Source of the DNA: Caballeronia glathei
Lineage (GTDB): Bacteria > Pseudomonadota > Gammaproteobacteria > Burkholderiales > Burkholderiaceae
Assembly: GCF_000698595.1 (NCBI RefSeq)
Contig: NZ_JFHC01000002.1
Coordinates: 229,117-293,116, forward strand
Length of the DNA: 64,000 nucleotides
Direction of reading: 5' to 3'
Below the pieces are notes generated by a model. It searched no databases. It was given only the letters and a program-made list of their open reading frames with translations, and was not told the DNA's origin. The position numbers were made by a program, and so were the translations under genes. This document shows positions 34,209-42,565 of the stretch, in pieces; position 1 is the first letter of the stretch; each line of letters opens with the position of its first letter.

Positions 34209-35651
34209 ATGAGCAGATTGATCGTGGTATCGAATCGCGTCGCGCCGATCCAGGAAGGCAAGCCCGCCGCCGGCGGCCTGGCGATCGGCGTTCTGGACGC
34301 GCTGAAGGAGACAGGCGGACTGTGGTTCGGCTGGAGCGGCGAGATTGTCGGCGAGGCGTCGGCGCCCGTGCTCGAGAAGCGGGGCAACGTGACCTACGCG
34401 ACGGTCGGACTGACCCGCCGCGACTACGACCAGTACTACCGTGGCTTTTCCAACGCCACGCTGTGGCCGACGTTTCACTACCGCAACGACCTTTCGCGCT
34501 TCGATCGCGAGGAATACGCCGGCTACGCGCGCGTGAACGCGAGCCTCGCGGCGAAACTCAAGGCGCTGATCGAGCCCGACGACATCATCTGGGTGCACGA
34601 CTATCACCTGCTGCCGTTCGCGCAGGAATGCCGCGAAGTGGGCATCACGAATCCGATCGGCTTTTTCCTGCACATTCCTTTCCCGGTTCCCGAAGTGATG
34701 CGCACCGTGCCGCCGCACGAGGAACTGATCAAGGCGATGTGCAGCTACGACATCGTCGGGTTCCAGACGGAGGCGGACAAGCAGTCGTTCGTGGATTACA
34801 TCGAGCGCGGCCATCTGGGCCATTCGAGCGAAGACGGCATGGTGCAGGCCCACGGCCGCATGCTGAAGGTCGGCGCATATCCGATCGGCATCTATCCGGA
34901 CGCGATCGCCAAGGCCGCCGAACAGTTCTCGAATCGCAAGCCGGTGAAGAGCCTGCGCGACAGCATGCGCGGGCGCAAGCTCATCATGAGCGTCGACCGC
35001 CTCGATTATTCGAAAGGGCTCGTCGAGCGCTTTCAGGCGTTCGAGCGGCTGCTGCTGAACGCGCCAGGCTGGCACGGCCGCGTGTCGCTCGTGCAGATCG
35101 CGCCGCCGACGCGCTCGGACGTGCAGACCTACCAGCGCATCCGCCAGAACCTGGAAGGCGAGGCGGGGCGCATCAACGGGCGCTTCGCTCAGCTCGACTG
35201 GACGCCGATCCAGTACCTGAACCGCAAGTACGACCGCAACCTGCTGATGGCGCTCTTCCGTCTCTCGCAGGTCGGCTACGTCACGCCGCTGCGCGACGGC
35301 ATGAACCTCGTCGCGAAGGAATACGTGGCCTCGCAGGATCCCGCCGATCCGGGCGCGCTCGTGCTCTCGCAGTTTGCGGGCGCCGCGGACCAGTTGCCCG
35401 GGGCGCTGGTCGTGAATCCGTTCGATCTGTCGCAGATGTCGGAAGCGCTCGAGCGCGCGCTCTCGATGCCGCTCGCCGAGCGCCAGGCGCGCCACGCCGA
35501 CATGATGGCGCCGCTGCGCGAATGCAATCTCTCCGTGTGGCGCGATTCGTTCCTGCGCGATCTGCGCAGCGTCGCGACGGCGGCATCCGTCACGAAAAAG
35601 ACCGTGAAGCAGGTCGCCGAGGTGAAGCAGCCGGCGAAGGTTTCGAGCTGA
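34209..35651 (+). CDS. otsA: alpha,alpha-trehalose-phosphate synthase (UDP-forming)
   Basis: A 480-residue GT20 glycosyltransferase that joins UDP-glucose and glucose-6-phosphate into trehalose-6-phosphate. Seen are VVSNRVAP near the start, GGLAIGVLDAL, IWVHDYHLLPFA, and DRLDYSKGLVERF with the nucleotide-binding LRDGMNLVAKEYVA. Full length and intact. GATGAGGTGACGCTGTA precedes the ATG. No otsB phosphatase is adjacent, so dephosphorylation must be encoded elsewhere. The setting among stress-type small proteins fits an osmoprotection role. An AT-rich leader at 34100-34140 probably holds the promoter. Confidence 0.96.
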   Translation: MSRLIVVSNRVAPIQEGKPAAGGLAIGVLDALKETGGLWFGWSGEIVGEASAPVLEKRGNVTYATVGLTRRDYDQYYRGFSNATLWPTFHYRNDLSRFDREEYAGYARVNASLAAKLKALIEPDDIIWVHDYHLLPFAQECREVGITNPIGFFLHIPFPVPEVMRTVPPHEELIKAMCSYDIVGFQTEADKQSFVDYIERGHLGHSSEDGMVQAHGRMLKVGAYPIGIYPDAIAKAAEQFSNRKPVKSLRDSMRGRKLIMSVDRLDYSKGLVERFQAFERLLLNAPGWHGRVSLVQIAPPTRSDVQTYQRIRQNLEGEAGRINGRFAQLDWTPIQYLNRKYDRNLLMALFRLSQVGYVTPLRDGMNLVAKEYVASQDPADPGALVLSQFAGAADQLPGALVVNPFDLSQMSEALERALSMPLAERQARHADMMAPLRECNLSVWRDSFLRDLRSVATAASVTKKTVKQVAEVKQPAKVSS

Positions 35652-35681
35652 GACTTCAGCTTGTTCGTTTTGCATCGTTCA

Positions 35682-35718
35682 GGCCCCGCGCCGGCTTCCG
35701 GCGCGGGGCCTTGTTTTT
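35682..35718 (+). terminator. rho-independent terminator of otsA
   Basis: Stem GGCCCCGCGCCGG / CCGGCGCGGGGCC with a short loop, then TTGTTTTT. Confidence 0.9.
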
Positions 35719-35804
35719 GGCGCGGCTCGCGGCACGCGCCTTGCGAAACATGACTCTGCACGAGTAATGGAGCTCGACGCGCGGCTCACAAGCGGAGGTC
35801 AACG

Positions 35805-36152
35805 ATGAGCGGAAGCACACTGGACCCGTCCGAAGGGGACGGAGTGGAAGTCGGCAAGGGGCACGGCACCGGCGCGCTGGGGCCAAGCGATTCGTCGGAC
35901 AGCGGCTCGGACGTGCAGGGCGAGAAGCGCTACCCGGGCGACATCGAGGACGAACTCGACGCCCACGCGCTCGGCCAGTCGGACGCCGAACTCGCGAGCG
36001 ACACGGACCGCTACGGCACCGGCGAGGCGGCGTCGGCGGACGGCGACAACAATTTCGCCGCCGACGGCGATATCCTGCCGGACGAAGTGGAGGAAGAAAT
36101 CCGGGGAATCGGCGATTCGGCGACCGACTCCGACGACGAAGAAGACCGCTAG
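35805..36152 (+). CDS. small highly acidic hypothetical protein
   Basis: A 115-residue protein with very high Asp/Glu/Ser/Gly content (DSSDSGSDVQGE, TDSDDEEDR at the end) and no hydrophobic segment, so it is soluble and probably disordered. AGCGGAGGTCAACG before the ATG is a good ribosome site, and a terminator follows at once. Similar acidic proteins are common unannotated genes in this family. Function unknown. Confidence 0.75.
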   Translation: MSGSTLDPSEGDGVEVGKGHGTGALGPSDSSDSGSDVQGEKRYPGDIEDELDAHALGQSDAELASDTDRYGTGEAASADGDNNFAADGDILPDEVEEEIRGIGDSATDSDDEEDR

Positions 36153-36172
36153 TCCGGACGCGGCATGGCGCA

Positions 36173-36210
36173 AACGGCGCGTTTTCCCGTGGGGAGCGCG
36201 CCGTTTTTTT
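36173..36210 (+). terminator. rho-independent terminator
   Basis: Stem AACGGCGCG / CGCGCCGTT with a 15-base loop and a run of seven T residues. Confidence 0.85.
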
Positions 36211-36268
36211 GCATCGGCGACACGCGCGGGGTCGCCCGAGGCTAACATCGGTCCTCAGACCGACTCCG

Positions 36269-37246
36269 ATGACGACACCCGGCACGCTGGCCGGACCCGA
36301 CGCCGCCCCGATGAACCAGGACATCTCTCCCAAGCCCGCTCCCGCTCCCGCTCCCGCTCCCGCGCCCGTCGCGCAAGGCCGCACATCGAGGCTGCGCGGC
36401 TGGTTCTCGTGGATCGCGGCCCCGCTCACGCAATGGGCGCAGGACCACTGCCTGATGTTTTCCGCCGCGATCGCGTTCTTCGCGGCCTTTTCGATCGCGC
36501 CGACGCTCGTCATCGTGATCGCGGTGGCGAGCATCTTCTTCGGCGCCGACGCCGTGCAGGGGCGCCTTTTCGGCGAGATCAGCGGCGTGGTGGGCGACGA
36601 AGCGGCGCGCGCGCTCGAAGCGATCGTCGCGAACGCATGGCACGCCGACATCGCGCGGCGCACCGCGATTCTTTCGGTGGCGGGCGTGCTCGTCGGCGCA
36701 TCGGCGACGTTCTCGTCGCTGCACAGCGCGCTGAACGTGATCTGGCCGACGCCCGCCGTGAGCACGCGAGCGAGCATCGTCGGGCTGCTGCGCGTGCGGC
36801 TGATCTCGTTCGGGCTGGTGGTCGGCTCGGGCTTCCTGGTCGTCGCGCTGCTCGTGCTCGATGCGCTCGTCGAGGTGTTCGGGCGCTGGGCGCTCGGCGA
36901 CAGCGATCCGTTCGTCATCGTGGCCGGCCTCACGCAGCGCGCGATCTCGCTTTCGATGCTGGTCGTCGCGTTCACGGTGCTGCTCAAGTTCCTGCCGAGC
37001 GCGCGCATGCAGTGGCGCGACGCGGCCCTCGGCGCGCTCGCGGCCGCGCTCCTGTTCGAGGGCGGCAAGCGGCTCTTCGCGTTCTATCTGAGTCACGCCG
37101 GCACCGCGAACATGTTCGGCGCGGCAGGATCGCTCGCGATCATCCTGATGTGGCTCTACTACTCCGCGGCGGTGTTCCTGCTCGGCGCCGAACTTTCGGC
37201 GACGGCGGCGCGCAAGCGCACGCACCGGGAAGCCGGCTGGAGATAG
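36269..37246 (+). CDS. YihY/virulence factor BrkB family membrane protein
   Basis: About 325 residues with six hydrophobic segments in the YihY pattern: MFSAAIAFFAAFSIAPTLVIVI early, FSSLHSALNVIW in the middle, and FGAAGSLAIILMWLYYSAAVFLLGAEL at the end, the family hallmark. The N-terminus before the first segment holds a Pro-Ala repeat encoded by CCCGCT units. ATG at 36269 is chosen; ATG at 36311 (MNQDIS) is equally possible and would begin after the less conserved 14 residues. Despite the old BrkB name the molecular function is not established. Confidence 0.9.
   Translation: MTTPGTLAGPDAAPMNQDISPKPAPAPAPAPAPVAQGRTSRLRGWFSWIAAPLTQWAQDHCLMFSAAIAFFAAFSIAPTLVIVIAVASIFFGADAVQGRLFGEISGVVGDEAARALEAIVANAWHADIARRTAILSVAGVLVGASATFSSLHSALNVIWPTPAVSTRASIVGLLRVRLISFGLVVGSGFLVVALLVLDALVEVFGRWALGDSDPFVIVAGLTQRAISLSMLVVAFTVLLKFLPSARMQWRDAALGALAAALLFEGGKRLFAFYLSHAGTANMFGAAGSLAIILMWLYYSAAVFLLGAELSATAARKRTHREAGWR
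36335..36358 (+). repeat. CCCGCT hexanucleotide repeat, four perfect copies
   Basis: Four exact CCCGCT units in a row, extended by CCCGCG CCCGTC, within the YihY-family gene. They encode an in-frame Pro-Ala run; copy changes would preserve the frame. Confidence 0.9.
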
Positions 37247-37310
37247 CGCCTTCGTCGGCGGCCGCGGCAAGCCTTGCGCGAGGCGCCGCGAAGATCGCAA
37301 AAAAGCGCGC

Positions 37311-37343
37311 AAAAAAACGCCTTCGAGGCGAACCCCGAAGGCG
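37311..37343 (-). terminator. rho-independent terminator of rpoN
   Basis: Stem CGCCTTCG / CGAAGGCG around a 10-base loop and, on the minus strand, seven T residues. Confidence 0.85.
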
Positions 37344-37418
37344 CCAACCCAAACCGCAGCGAACGCAGCGCCACGGATGCAGCGCAACGCATCCGGCGCA
37401 GCCGACGCACGCTGGGCC

Positions 37419-38906
37419 TTACGCCTGCCGGCGCAATTCCGCCGGCGGCACCTTCATGAGATGCCGGTACTTCGCCACGGTGCGCCGCGCGACGATCACG
37501 CCCTGGTCCGCGAGCATCTTCGCGAGGCTCACGTCGGAAAGCGGGTCGCGCGTGTTTTCCTTCGCGATCATCTCCTTCAGGAGCGCACGCACGGCCGCGG
37601 CCGAACAGGTCCCGCCGCTTTCCGTGCTGAGCTCGCGCGGGAAGAAATGCTTGAACTCGAAGATGCCGCGCGGCGTCGCCATGTACTTGTTGCCCGTCGC
37701 GCGCGAGATCGTCGATTCGTGCAGTTCGAGTTCGTCGGCGACATCGCGCAGCACGAGCGGCTTGAGCGCGATCTCGCCGTAGTCGAAGAACGCCTTCTGA
37801 TGCGCGACGATGCACTCCGCGACACGCTGAATCGTCGTGAAGCGCTGCTGCGCGTTGCGGATCAGCCAGCGCGCTTCCTGCAACTGCTGCGCGAGCGGCG
37901 AGCGGCTCGCGCCCGCCGACTGCGCGAACAGCTCCGCATACATGCGGTGGATGCGGGCGCGCGGCAGCACGGCGGGGTTGATCGTCACGACCCAGTTCTT
38001 CTTCACCTGCCGCACGATCACGTCCGGCACGACATAGTTGTCCTCGGCCTGGCCGTAGTTCTCGCCGGGCTTCGGATCGAGCTTGCGCACGAGCGCGCAG
38101 GCGATGCGCAGTTCGTCGGCGCTGCAGCCGATCTTCTTTTGCAGCTCCGCCTGCTCGCGGCGCGCGAGCCGCTCCAGATGATGGTGGACGATCTCGAGCG
38201 CGACGGCGCGCCCCGGGGTGTCCGACGACATCGCTTCCAGCTGCAGCGACAGGCACTCGGACAGATTGCGCGCGCCGACGCCCGGCTTGTCGAGCGACTG
38301 GACGAGCTTGAGCGCGATCTGCAACTCGTCCTCGCCGAGCGACGGCTCGATGTCGACCAGCGCCGCGAGCTCGGTCAGGTCCTGGCGAAGATACCCATCG
38401 TCGTCGAGCGCTTCGATGATGAGCTGCGCCACGGCGCGGTCGCGCTCGTTGAGCGGATAGAGGCGCAGCGTGTCGTGCAGCGTCTCGTGCAGCGACGGCT
38501 CGATGCGCACCCAGTCGGCCGGATCGGAGCCTTCGCCGTCGCCGCTGTTGCGCGAGGCGGAGCGCCCGAACGGGTCGGAGGCGAACTCGCTCATCGACTC
38601 GTCGTGCGAGCCCGGGTCCGAGGACTCGGACTCGGATGCGCTCTCGCCGTTGAGCGGCGCTTCGGCCATGGCCTCATTCGATGGGCTTGCCGACGATGCC
38701 TCGGTCATCGAACTGCCGTTGTCGTTGCTAAGCGCGTTGTCCTCGGTTTGCGACTCGTCGTATTCGAGGAACGGATTCGTGTCGAGCGCGTTGCGCAATT
38801 CCTGCTGGAACTCCTGCGACGAGAGTTGCAGCAGGCGAACCGATTGCTGCAGACGCGGCGTGAGCGCAAGGCTTTGCTTGGCGCGTAGTTCAAGTAAGGG
38901 CGGCAT
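37419..38906 (-). CDS. rpoN: RNA polymerase sigma-54 factor (solitary copy)
   Basis: A 495-residue sigma-54. Region I starts MPPLLELRAKQSLALTPRLQQSVRLLQL, matching the activator-interacting domain in its Gln/Leu-rich part. An acidic region II follows (residues about 50-130, rich in Ser/Glu/Asp), then the core-binding domain. The DNA-binding helix-turn-helix ELHESTISRATGNKY and the RpoN box ARRTVAKYRHLM (near residue 472; usually ...KYRE) are present. The usual neighbours lptB, hpf and ptsN are absent, so this is probably a second rpoN. Two sigma-54 activators are encoded within 10 kb. Confidence 0.95.
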   Translation of the reverse strand: MPPLLELRAKQSLALTPRLQQSVRLLQLSSQEFQQELRNALDTNPFLEYDESQTEDNALSNDNGSSMTEASSASPSNEAMAEAPLNGESASESESSDPGSHDESMSEFASDPFGRSASRNSGDGEGSDPADWVRIEPSLHETLHDTLRLYPLNERDRAVAQLIIEALDDDGYLRQDLTELAALVDIEPSLGEDELQIALKLVQSLDKPGVGARNLSECLSLQLEAMSSDTPGRAVALEIVHHHLERLARREQAELQKKIGCSADELRIACALVRKLDPKPGENYGQAEDNYVVPDVIVRQVKKNWVVTINPAVLPRARIHRMYAELFAQSAGASRSPLAQQLQEARWLIRNAQQRFTTIQRVAECIVAHQKAFFDYGEIALKPLVLRDVADELELHESTISRATGNKYMATPRGIFEFKHFFPRELSTESGGTCSAAAVRALLKEMIAKENTRDPLSDVSLAKMLADQGVIVARRTVAKYRHLMKVPPAELRRQA

Positions 38907-39367
38907 TGCGTGCTAATCCTCGTTTGTTCTTGACGGAACCCACATTCGTGATGCCCTGTTGAGCAACTGTCGTGCCATGTGGTCCGCAATCCGCTTGTCG
39001 TCTGGCTTTCGCACGATCCGAAGACGCGTCGCCGGGCCGTCCGGCGACCCGTTCCACGCAGTTTTTACACATGTTCCGACAAAAGCGCCGCGTCCCGCGA
39101 CGCGCCCCGCGATGCCGTTTTACAGCGTCAGGACGCGTGTCGAGACATTGTTCGGCATCGGCGGGAAAGCCTGTGGCTGCGTGGATTCACGCGATGTGGC
39201 GATGCGTTGCAGGCGGCGTTTCGCGCGGCACGGCACGCAAGTTGCGGTGACCCTTTCACGATCGCGTCGCTACGGGGCGCGACGTATCAAAGCGGCAGAA
39301 CGAGGTGTCCGCGTCCGGGGTATCCAGCGCGGGCGTACCTTCAAAACTGAAAACAAGGAGCAATTTC
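38907..39367. promoter_or_regulatory. divergent intergenic region, rpoN / BON gene
   Basis: 461 bases with no gene I can support. GGTATCCAGCGCGGGCG and AACTGAAAACAAGGAG at the right end form the leader of the BON-domain gene. No repeat or operator seen. Confidence 0.4.
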
Positions 39368-39703
39368 ATGAAGACGACCCATCTCCTCAAGGCAGCCGGC
39401 AGCATCGCGTGCGTGGTGTTCGCACTGAACGTGAGCGCGCAGACCACGACGGCCTCCGGACCGGCCGACACGTCAATGGGCCAGAAGGTCGACGACAGCG
39501 CCATCACGACCAAGGTCAAGGCCGAACTGCTCGGCGCGAAGAACGTGAAGTCGACGCACATCCACGTGAAGACCGTCAAGGGCGTGGTCAACCTCACCGG
39601 CACCGTGCCGTCGGCCGAGGACAAGTCCGCGGCGGAAGAGGTCGTGGCGAACGTGTCGGGTGTCGCGTCGGTGAAGAACCATCTTAAAATTGCGGCGCAG
39701 TAA
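39368..39703 (+). CDS. periplasmic BON-domain protein, OsmY-like
   Basis: A 111-residue exported protein. Signal peptide about residues 1-25 (IACVVFALNVSAQ). One BON domain follows: DDSAITTKVKAELLGAKNV, then VKTVKGVVNLTGTVPSAEDK and VANVSGVASVKNHLKI. BON domains bind phospholipid; OsmY is an osmotically induced periplasmic protein with two. AAGGAGCAATTTC before the ATG fixes the start. Likely part of the stress-type gene run. Confidence 0.92.
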   Translation: MKTTHLLKAAGSIACVVFALNVSAQTTTASGPADTSMGQKVDDSAITTKVKAELLGAKNVKSTHIHVKTVKGVVNLTGTVPSAEDKSAAEEVVANVSGVASVKNHLKIAAQ

Positions 39704-39946
39704 TGGCGTAGTGCAACGGCCCGTCGCGGCGCGAGCCCCGGCGGGCGTGCAGCAACAGCCCGCAGCAGCAATGCGGCATGTCGCTCCCGGAGCCGCGCCG
39801 CGTTAAGCGCCGGATAGCGCCGGATGGCTCCGATGACACAGGCAGCGCCTCAGGCAACTTACAAAAAAACAGGACGTCACTCACAGTGGCTCGTCACCGC
39901 GTGACTCCGGTGACGCGGGCAAGCCCTCAAGGAAAAGGAGCTTTTC

Positions 39947-40198
39947 ATGATCCGTACGACGAAGATTGCAGTGATCGGCGCGCTGACAGTCGCATTTGCC
40001 GCACCGGCTTTCGCGCAGACAACGGGGAGCGGCACGTCCGCGAGTCCCGGTGCGACGGGCGTGGCCTCGGGCACGGCGGCCCAGAAGTCGAAGGGCACGA
40101 CGCTGCATCAGCAGAACAAGGCGCACAAGCTGAAGGGGGCGTCAGCGGCGGCTGCCGCGTCGGCGCTCGGTACGAACGACAAGGGCGCGCCGCAGTAG
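39947..40198 (+). CDS. small exported hypothetical protein
   Basis: An 83-residue protein with a clear signal peptide (VIGALTVAFAAPAFAQ, cleavage after AFA) and a short low-complexity mature part rich in Gly, Ser, Thr, Ala and Lys (GTAAQKSKGTTLHQQNKAHK). AAGGAAAAGGAGC before the ATG is a strong site and a terminator follows. No family recognised. Confidence 0.78.
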   Translation: MIRTTKIAVIGALTVAFAAPAFAQTTGSGTSASPGATGVASGTAAQKSKGTTLHQQNKAHKLKGASAAAAASALGTNDKGAPQ

Positions 40199-40250
40199 GG
40201 GCTATCGACCGGACGCTTCCAGGCGTTCGGCCACTCGCGCGAGACAAGCA

Positions 40251-40281
40251 GCCCGGCCGCGAAAGCGGCCGGGCTTTTCTT
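40251..40281 (+). terminator. rho-independent terminator
   Basis: Perfect 10-bp stem GCCCGGCCGC / GCGGCCGGGC with loop GAAA, followed by TTTTCTT. Confidence 0.9.
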
Positions 40282-40321
40282 CGGGTCGCGCTCATCGGGA
40301 CACGCGCGACTCCATCGGCAT

Positions 40322-40358
40322 GAAAAAGCCGCCATTGCCATGACGGCAATGGCGGCTT
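40322..40358 (-). terminator. terminator of the PA2169-family gene
   Basis: A 14-bp perfect stem AAGCCGCCATTGCC / GGCAATGGCGGCTT with a 5-base loop and a T run on the minus strand. Confidence 0.85.
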
Positions 40359-40391
40359 CGGTTCAAGCCGTCATCCGGCTAACGCGCCGCC

Positions 40392-40844
40392 TCAGGATTT
40401 CGTGGCGGCGTACTGATCGCGCAGATCGCGGATGCGATCGTGGTTCTGCATCACGCCCTGATACTGGCGTTCAACGACTGCGCGGACATCGGCGGGCAGA
40501 TCCTTGTCGAGCGCATTGCGATAGTTCTTCTTCGCGACGTCCTCGCCGCGCTCACATTCCGCGAGGATCGCGTGGTCGTCACGGCCCGTCACAGCCGACT
40601 TGACGTCCACCCATCCGCGATGCAGTGCGCCGCCCACGGTGCCTCCGGTTTCGGGCTTGCCTCCGAGGCGCTGCACCAGGTCCTGCAACTCGCTTGCGCC
40701 CCTGGCGCAGTCTTCAGCGCGGTTCTGGAAGAGCAGCTTGAGGCTCGGATCGCGCGTGTCTTCGGCGGCCTTGAGAAAACCCTTTTCTCCGTCCTTCGAC
40801 GTTTCGACGAGATCATTGAGTACCGATACGATGTTCGTGCTCAT
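40392..40844 (-). CDS. PA2169 family four-helix-bundle protein (DUF2383)
   Basis: A 150-residue helical protein. The opening VSVLNDLVETSKDGEKGFLKAAED and the later CERGEDVAKKNYRNALD match the PA2169/DUF2383 family, ferritin-like four-helix bundles of unknown function often induced in stress. The ribosome site AAAGGAGGT before the ATG is near-perfect, suggesting strong translation. Soluble, no signal peptide. Confidence 0.9.
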   Translation of the reverse strand: MSTNIVSVLNDLVETSKDGEKGFLKAAEDTRDPSLKLLFQNRAEDCARGASELQDLVQRLGGKPETGGTVGGALHRGWVDVKSAVTGRDDHAILAECERGEDVAKKNYRNALDKDLPADVRAVVERQYQGVMQNHDRIRDLRDQYAATKS

Positions 40845-41154
40845 GTAATACCTCCTTTCAATCGAAGTTTCTCCGCAATGAAATCCCGGCGGGACGCGGT
40901 CGAGCGGATAGACGCATACGGCGTGCCCGCCGCGGCCCCGTGCCAGCGTTCGGGGTTCCGGCGCCCGGAGCGCGCGACGCTGCGAATTTACAGGGCGGCT
41001 CGTAAGAATTTCGCCGTGATCGCGGCGTGCCGCGCGGTGGCAGGCACGGCATGGATGGCCGCCGCCGCCCGGCATGGCGCTTGCTCTTTTTCTGTCGCAC
41101 AAAGAACGGCGTGCGTCGCTGCATTGCCGGGCAACCATGGCAAGGGAGAGCAGC
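40845..41154. other. divergent intergenic region
   Basis: 310 bases between divergent small genes. The left end is the leader of the PA2169-type gene. No other feature supported. Confidence 0.4.
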
Positions 41155-41427
41155 ATGACTGTCAACAGCCGCGAATGGCTTGTCTTCGTGGCGATCGTCG
41201 CTTCGGCGATCGTCCTGCAGATTCGCCAGTACACCCTCGATGCGAAAAGCGCAGCGGCGCCGCCTGCGGCGGTTGCGCCCGTTACGCAAGAGCAGGTTTG
41301 CGATCTGCGCGAAGGAAGGGCTACCGCGCGCGTGCTGCCCGCGACGTGCGAGAACATGGGCGGGGAACGCCGCATCGACAGGCGCGCGGGCCTGCCGCGC
41401 GAAGCGCGTCCGCGAGTGTGGGTCTGA
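41155..41427 (+). CDS. small hypothetical signal-anchored protein
   Basis: A 90-residue protein starting MTVNSREWLVFVAIVASAIVL, one hydrophobic anchor or signal, then a basic, Ala/Arg-rich region with two Cys (QVCDLREG, PATCENMGG) that could form a disulfide outside the membrane. AAGGGAGAGCAGC precedes the ATG. No family recognised. Confidence 0.65.
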   Translation: MTVNSREWLVFVAIVASAIVLQIRQYTLDAKSAAAPPAAVAPVTQEQVCDLREGRATARVLPATCENMGGERRIDRRAGLPREARPRVWV

Positions 41428-41484
41428 CGGACGCCATCACGCGATGCAACGCTCCCGATCGAACTTGCGACGCATCCAGAAGTG

Positions 41485-41518
41485 AAAAAGGCCGCCGGGT
41501 CACCCCGAGACGGCCTTT
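41485..41518 (+). terminator. rho-independent terminator
   Basis: Stem AAAGGCCG / CGGCCTTT with further inner pairing, A-rich before and T-containing after. Confidence 0.65.
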
Positions 41519-41531
41519 CCTGCGATCCACC

Positions 41532-41576
41532 CGAGCCAATCGAGCCAATCGAGCCAATCGAGCCAATCGAGCCAAT
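41532..41576. repeat. five perfect tandem copies of CGAGCCAAT
   Basis: A 9-bp unit repeated five times without error, followed by CGAT, in the 65 bases between the terminator at 41485 and the end of the minus-strand gene at 41592. No spacers, so it is a simple microsatellite-like array. Confidence 0.95.
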
Positions 41577-41591
41577 CGATCAAGCGCGCTA

Positions 41592-42176
41592 TCACGCACG
41601 CCTTTCCACGTATTCACCGACCGGATGCGGCGGCTGCAACGGGTCGAAGTCGCTCCAGCGGCCCTGTTTCCAGCGCCCCGACGCCCGTTCGATGTCCATG
41701 CCGCCTGCCTCGCGCAGGATCGTCGCTGCGTCGGTTTGCGTTTCCGGCGAGACGTGCACCGCGACCAGCACGCCCGCGTGCCGCGCGTTTTCCTGATTGG
41801 CGTGCGAGGTCGCCGAGTGCGGCTTCGAGGCGCGCGTGTGCGACATCGCGCCCGCCAGCGAGCCGATGTACGCGCCGACGCCCGCCGCTATCGCCGACAC
41901 GAGCAGCGGCGCCTTGAACAGCGCGAACACGGCCGCGCCGACCACCGCCCCGATGACCGCGCCGATCGTCACGCCGCGCCCGGCGCCCTTGGGCGCAGCC
42001 TGTGCGCCGGGGTCGGTGCCGACGTCGCCGCCGATCGGATAGCGCGCGTGCTGCCCGCTCGGATTGACGAAGAACAGCGTGACGTCTTCTTCCACGAAGC
42101 CGCGCGCGAAGAGCCGCTGCGCAGCGGCCTCGGCGGCGGGAAAGGTCTGGAATCGGCCAGCGATGATGAGCGACAT
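41592..42176 (-). CDS. hypothetical glycine-zipper membrane protein
   Basis: A 194-residue protein. The N-terminal part LIIAGRFQTFPAAEAAAQRLFARGF looks like a small ferredoxin-type regulatory domain seen in general-stress proteins. A glycine-zipper hairpin follows (VTIGAVIGAVVGAAVFALF and SAIAAGVGAYIGSLAGAM). The C-terminal part contains a second similar alternation (GVLVAVHVSPETQTDAATIL). GGAGGCAACATG fixes the start. Membrane location is expected; function unknown. Confidence 0.8.
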   Translation of the reverse strand: MSLIIAGRFQTFPAAEAAAQRLFARGFVEEDVTLFFVNPSGQHARYPIGGDVGTDPGAQAAPKGAGRGVTIGAVIGAVVGAAVFALFKAPLLVSAIAAGVGAYIGSLAGAMSHTRASKPHSATSHANQENARHAGVLVAVHVSPETQTDAATILREAGGMDIERASGRWKQGRWSDFDPLQPPHPVGEYVERRA

Positions 42177-42230
42177 GTTGCCTCCGTTTTCGTCCGGTGC
42201 TGCGTTGTCCAAGGATATCGGGGGCAGGCG

Positions 42231-42518
42231 CTACTTGCGCTCCATGCCCTCCACGCGAAAGAGTCCGCTTCTCAGCACGACCGGCTGGCCGCCGTTGTCG
42301 TCGAGCGCTTCGGCGCACACCGCCCGGATCCGCGCACGGCCCTGCTCGTACGCGGGCATCAGATGTTCCTCACGCAGCGACGGCGCGCCGAAATGGTCTT
42401 CCAGCGCCTCGGCCGTGATCGAGCAGACGACCGGCTTGCCGTCGACCAGGGCGGTGAAGTGGATCGCGACGTCGACGCCGTCGAATAGGGGTGGATCGTC
42501 TGCAAAGGTGATGTGCAT
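42231..42518 (-). CDS. DUF1488 family protein
   Basis: A 95-residue soluble protein beginning MHITFADDPPLFDGVDVAIHF, the usual opening of DUF1488, with FTALVDGKPVVCSITAEALEDHFGA in the core. GAGGACTCGACC precedes this ATG. A longer frame begins at 42569 and overlaps the upstream DUF4142 stop as ATGA, so coupled initiation there is a real alternative. Function unknown. Confidence 0.82.
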   Translation of the reverse strand: MHITFADDPPLFDGVDVAIHFTALVDGKPVVCSITAEALEDHFGAPSLREEHLMPAYEQGRARIRAVCAEALDDNGGQPVVLRSGLFRVEGMERK

Positions 42519-42565
42519 GGTCGAGTCCTCATAAGCCGGCCGGTTGGGAAAAGCGGACAGGGCGT

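Noticed and set aside
41532..41576. Tandem repeat considered as a CRISPR array
   Set aside because: The 9-bp units are contiguous with no spacers and no cas genes are nearby.
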